Made by a program: the position numbers and the translations under genes
NCBI GenBank assembly: GCA_905207385.1
Contig: CAJLLH010000059.1
Span: 1 to 6,981, forward strand
DNA: 6,981 nt
Reading direction: 5' to 3'
Origin: an uncultured Eubacteriales bacterium
Lineage (GTDB): Bacteria; Bacillota; Clostridia; Christensenellales; Borkfalkiaceae
Notes under the pieces: model-generated
The model's input: the letters and a program-made list of their open reading frames with translations, nothing else
Database searches by the model: none
What the model was told of the DNA's origin: nothing
Part shown: one piece after another, positions 5,990-6,981 of the stretch
How positions within the stretch are numbered: position 1 is the first letter of the stretch
How the letters are laid out: the number at the start of each line of letters is the position of its first letter

Positions 5990-6370
5990 ATGAAAAAAAG
6001 TCATTCTTTTATTATAATAACTCTGATTTTTGCTTTATCTATGTTGTTATGTGGATGTAGCCATAATAACTCAGAGATAAAGACAGAAAATGAAACAATA
6101 ATCATAGAATGCGACGGTTTAAGCGCATATGAGATTTTTTGTAAGCATTATATTTATATTGATTCGGAAAAACAATGGATCGATGATTTGGTCGAGGGTA
6201 AGTTGGAACGAGTCGATAATTCGGTGTTGGAAGAAAAAATCTTGTAGAACGGCAGCATTGAAGACGATTTTGAGGATAATAAAATCATCTTGACTGTTGA
6301 TAAATACTTTTACGATAAAACATTTACTGTTGATGATTTTCATATGATTGAAGCGGAAGAAGTAAAATAA
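5990..6370 (+). pseudogene. Small lipoprotein gene of unknown function, interrupted by an in-frame TAG
   Basis: The first 85 codons encode a secreted lipoprotein. It has a lysine-rich start (MKKSH), a hydrophobic core (residues 7-20) and a lipobox LCGC with the acylated Cys at residue 23, so the mature part would sit on the outer face of the cell membrane. The start has AGGAGG (5979-5984) 5 bases upstream. A TAG at 6245-6247 ends the frame, but it stays open for 40 further codons of the same acidic, alternating character (NGSIEDDFEDNK ... FHMIEAEEVK) to a TAA at 6368-6370. This points to a single nonsense change in a gene of at least 126 codons. The truncated 85-residue product could still be made and exported. 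TAG ends grpE in this window, so reassignment is unlikely. I recognise no family. Transcription probably comes from 5826-5853 through the leader hairpin. Confidence 0.65.
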
Positions 6371-6528
6371 TCAATAATTACTCTACAGAGAGCTCTCCCG
6401 GGGATCAAATATATGTAATCACAATCAATAATGTTGGCAAGATAAACGTTATCAAATCTATACGTAAATTAGAGATTTTTGCTTTTACTAAACAGGCAAC
6501 GCCTAATTTGATTGACACAACTACGTAA
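6352..6528 (+). pseudogene. Start-less reading frame resembling a ribosomal protein L7/L12 C-terminal-type domain
   Basis: This 58-codon open frame has no ATG, GTG or TTG at its start and ends in TAA at 6526-6528. Its core, YVITINNVGKINVIKSIRKL (residues 21-40), resembles the first strand and helix of the L7/L12 C-terminal domain (pattern F-x-V-x-L-x-x-x-G-x-x-K-I-x-VIK-x-VR). NLIDTTT near the end can be matched to the DLVDxAP that closes the next helix. The intervening GLGLKEAK segment is poorly kept, and nothing after TTT continues the domain. The frame overlaps the end of the interrupted lipoprotein frame, and a one-base backward shift at AAAA (6364-6367) would join them. It may therefore be the damaged 3' half of the same gene, a lipoprotein with a C-terminal L7/L12-like module. 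The similarity comes from reading motifs by eye and is tentative. Confidence 0.35.
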
Positions 6529-6562
6529 AAATATTGTAAATTTAATTATAGATGGGTAAATT

Positions 6563-6853
6563 ATAAAAATAAAAATCAAGAAAGTAGATATTATCGTCAT
6601 AATTATTTTAGTATTTATTATGTTCTTCATTTCATTTGGTATTAAACCACAGAATGTTATGGCGGATAATAGCTTGACGGTTAACGAAAATGAGTCTCAT
6701 CCTTTAGCAGTAAAAGATGATAAAAAAGTTTATTGTAATGCCAATATAACTGAAGATTTTACTTCAAATGAAGTAATTGTTGTTTTGGAGCATAGCATAA
6801 GCAATGTGGACGGAATTATTGAAAATCTGACTGACAGATTATTTATTTTTTAA
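6563..6853 (+). pseudogene. Short secreted-protein remnant, likely lost start codon and truncated C-terminus
   Basis: The first ATG (6620) falls inside a hydrophobic stretch, so a product starting there would lack a proper signal peptide. The same frame is open upstream to a TAA at 6557-6559. From 6563 it reads IKIKIKKVDIIVIIILVF, then IMFFISFG: a basic start and membrane-spanning core, as in a Gram-positive signal sequence. ATA at 6563 stands where ATG is expected, 6 bases after GATGGG (6551-6556), a poor relic of a Shine-Dalgarno. The mature part has ADNSLTVNENESHPLAVKDD, then NITEDFTSNEVIVVLEHSIS. The latter resembles the beginning of inhibitor-I9/subtilase-prodomain-like regions in secreted Bacillota proteins, but the frame ends 30 residues later at TAA 6851-6853. 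The family link is weak. If translated from 6620, it would be a 77-residue protein of unknown function. Confidence 0.45.
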
Positions 6854-6856
6854 GGC

Positions 6857-6886
6857 GACGTAACCGAAATGGTTGCGTCTTTTTTT
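6857..6886 (+). terminator. Strong Rho-independent terminator ending rightward transcription
   Basis: GACGTAACC (6857-6865), loop GAAAT (6866-6870) and GGTTGCGTC (6871-6879) give nine uninterrupted pairs with one U-G wobble in plus-strand RNA, followed by seven T (6880-6886). It begins 4 bases after the stop of the secreted-protein remnant, so this frame was once the last gene of a rightward unit. Confidence 0.9.
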
Positions 6887-6923
6887 GTGTCCGTATTTAA
6901 TGTATATCTCCATGTAATAAACC

Positions 6924-6966
6924 ATAATAAAACGGTCTTGACTGAACAGCAAGACCATTTTATTAT
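6924..6966 (-). terminator. Long inverted repeat, probable terminator for a leftward gene beyond the right edge
   Basis: GGTCTTG (6934-6940) pairs with CAAGACC (6950-6956), and outside it ATAATAAAA (6924-6932) pairs with TTTTATTAT (6958-6966). The one mismatch, C6933/A6957, becomes a G-U wobble in minus-strand RNA, which argues for leftward use. The run after the stem on that strand is TTTTATTAT. It is nearly symmetrical and could stop transcription in both directions. The sequence right of it turns GC-rich. Confidence 0.7.
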
Positions 6967-6981
6967 ATTAAAACCGCCGCG

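Noticed and set aside
6245..6247. TAG read as pyrrolysine or a reassigned sense codon
   Set aside because: grpE ends with TAG at a position matching normal family length, and no pyrrolysine machinery or methyltransferase context is visible.
6119..6343. 74-codon minus-strand frame opposite the lipoprotein gene
   Set aside because: The opposite strand carries the clear Shine-Dalgarno, signal peptide and lipobox. This frame has no ribosome binding site and reflects AT-rich antisense openness.
6388..6407. Restriction-site-like cluster GAGCTC..CCCGGGGATC resembling a cloning-vector polylinker
   Set aside because: Only about 10 contiguous bases match, the spacing between the sites differs from the pUC polylinker, and the bases fit the local reading frame (ESSPGDQ). 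Vector contamination is unlikely, though read inspection would settle it.
5600..6981. CRISPR array, tRNA or insertion-sequence ends
   Set aside because: No regularly spaced repeats, no cloverleaf and no paired terminal repeats with a transposase frame were found in the non-coding parts.

Overview
The window looks like a Bacillota (Firmicutes) chromosome, most likely an uncultivated or gut-type Clostridia. Evidence for this is the strong AGGAGG-type ribosome binding sites, consensus vegetative sigma-factor promoters, a grpE-dnaK pair, and a type IIA topoisomerase pair that best recalls Gram-positive ParE/ParC. The class-level placement is inference; no rRNA or other decisive marker is present.

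Positions 1-5599 hold moderately GC-rich core genes, all on the minus strand. Read 5'->3' on that strand, the order is: a type IIA topoisomerase B subunit (5599-3515); its A subunit (3499-1016), 15 bases downstream and clearly in the same operon; a terminator (854-886); then grpE (748-149) with its own likely promoter; and the first 22 codons of dnaK (67 to the left edge). The topoisomerase pair lacks a recognisable GyrA box and has ParC/ParE-like signatures, so I read it as topoisomerase IV-like (chromosome decatenation) rather than DNA gyrase, although automatic annotation could call it gyrB/gyrA. GrpE and DnaK form the Hsp70 nucleotide-exchange pair; neither hrcA nor a CIRCE operator is visible before grpE.

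Positions 5600-5860 are a divergent control region. A near-consensus leftward promoter (5655-5683) drives the topoisomerase operon, with a second candidate farther upstream (5753-5781). A consensus rightward promoter (5826-5853) reads into a much more AT-rich block.

Positions 5860-6966 are AT-rich, transcribed rightward and look accessory and decaying. The block starts with a leader: a Shine-Dalgarno inside a perfect dyad, a 13-codon ORF, and a hairpin with a T-tract overlapping that ORF. Next comes a lipoprotein gene broken by an in-frame TAG, and a start-less frame whose core resembles the C-terminal domain of ribosomal protein L7/L12. Then comes a short secreted-protein remnant whose signal sequence lies upstream of its first ATG, followed by a strong rightward terminator (6857-6886). 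A second hairpin (6924-6966) pairs better on the minus strand and probably ends a leftward gene just beyond the right edge. The most interesting structures are the leader/attenuator and a 34-base alternating pyrimidine-purine tract (898-931) just downstream of the topoisomerase operon.
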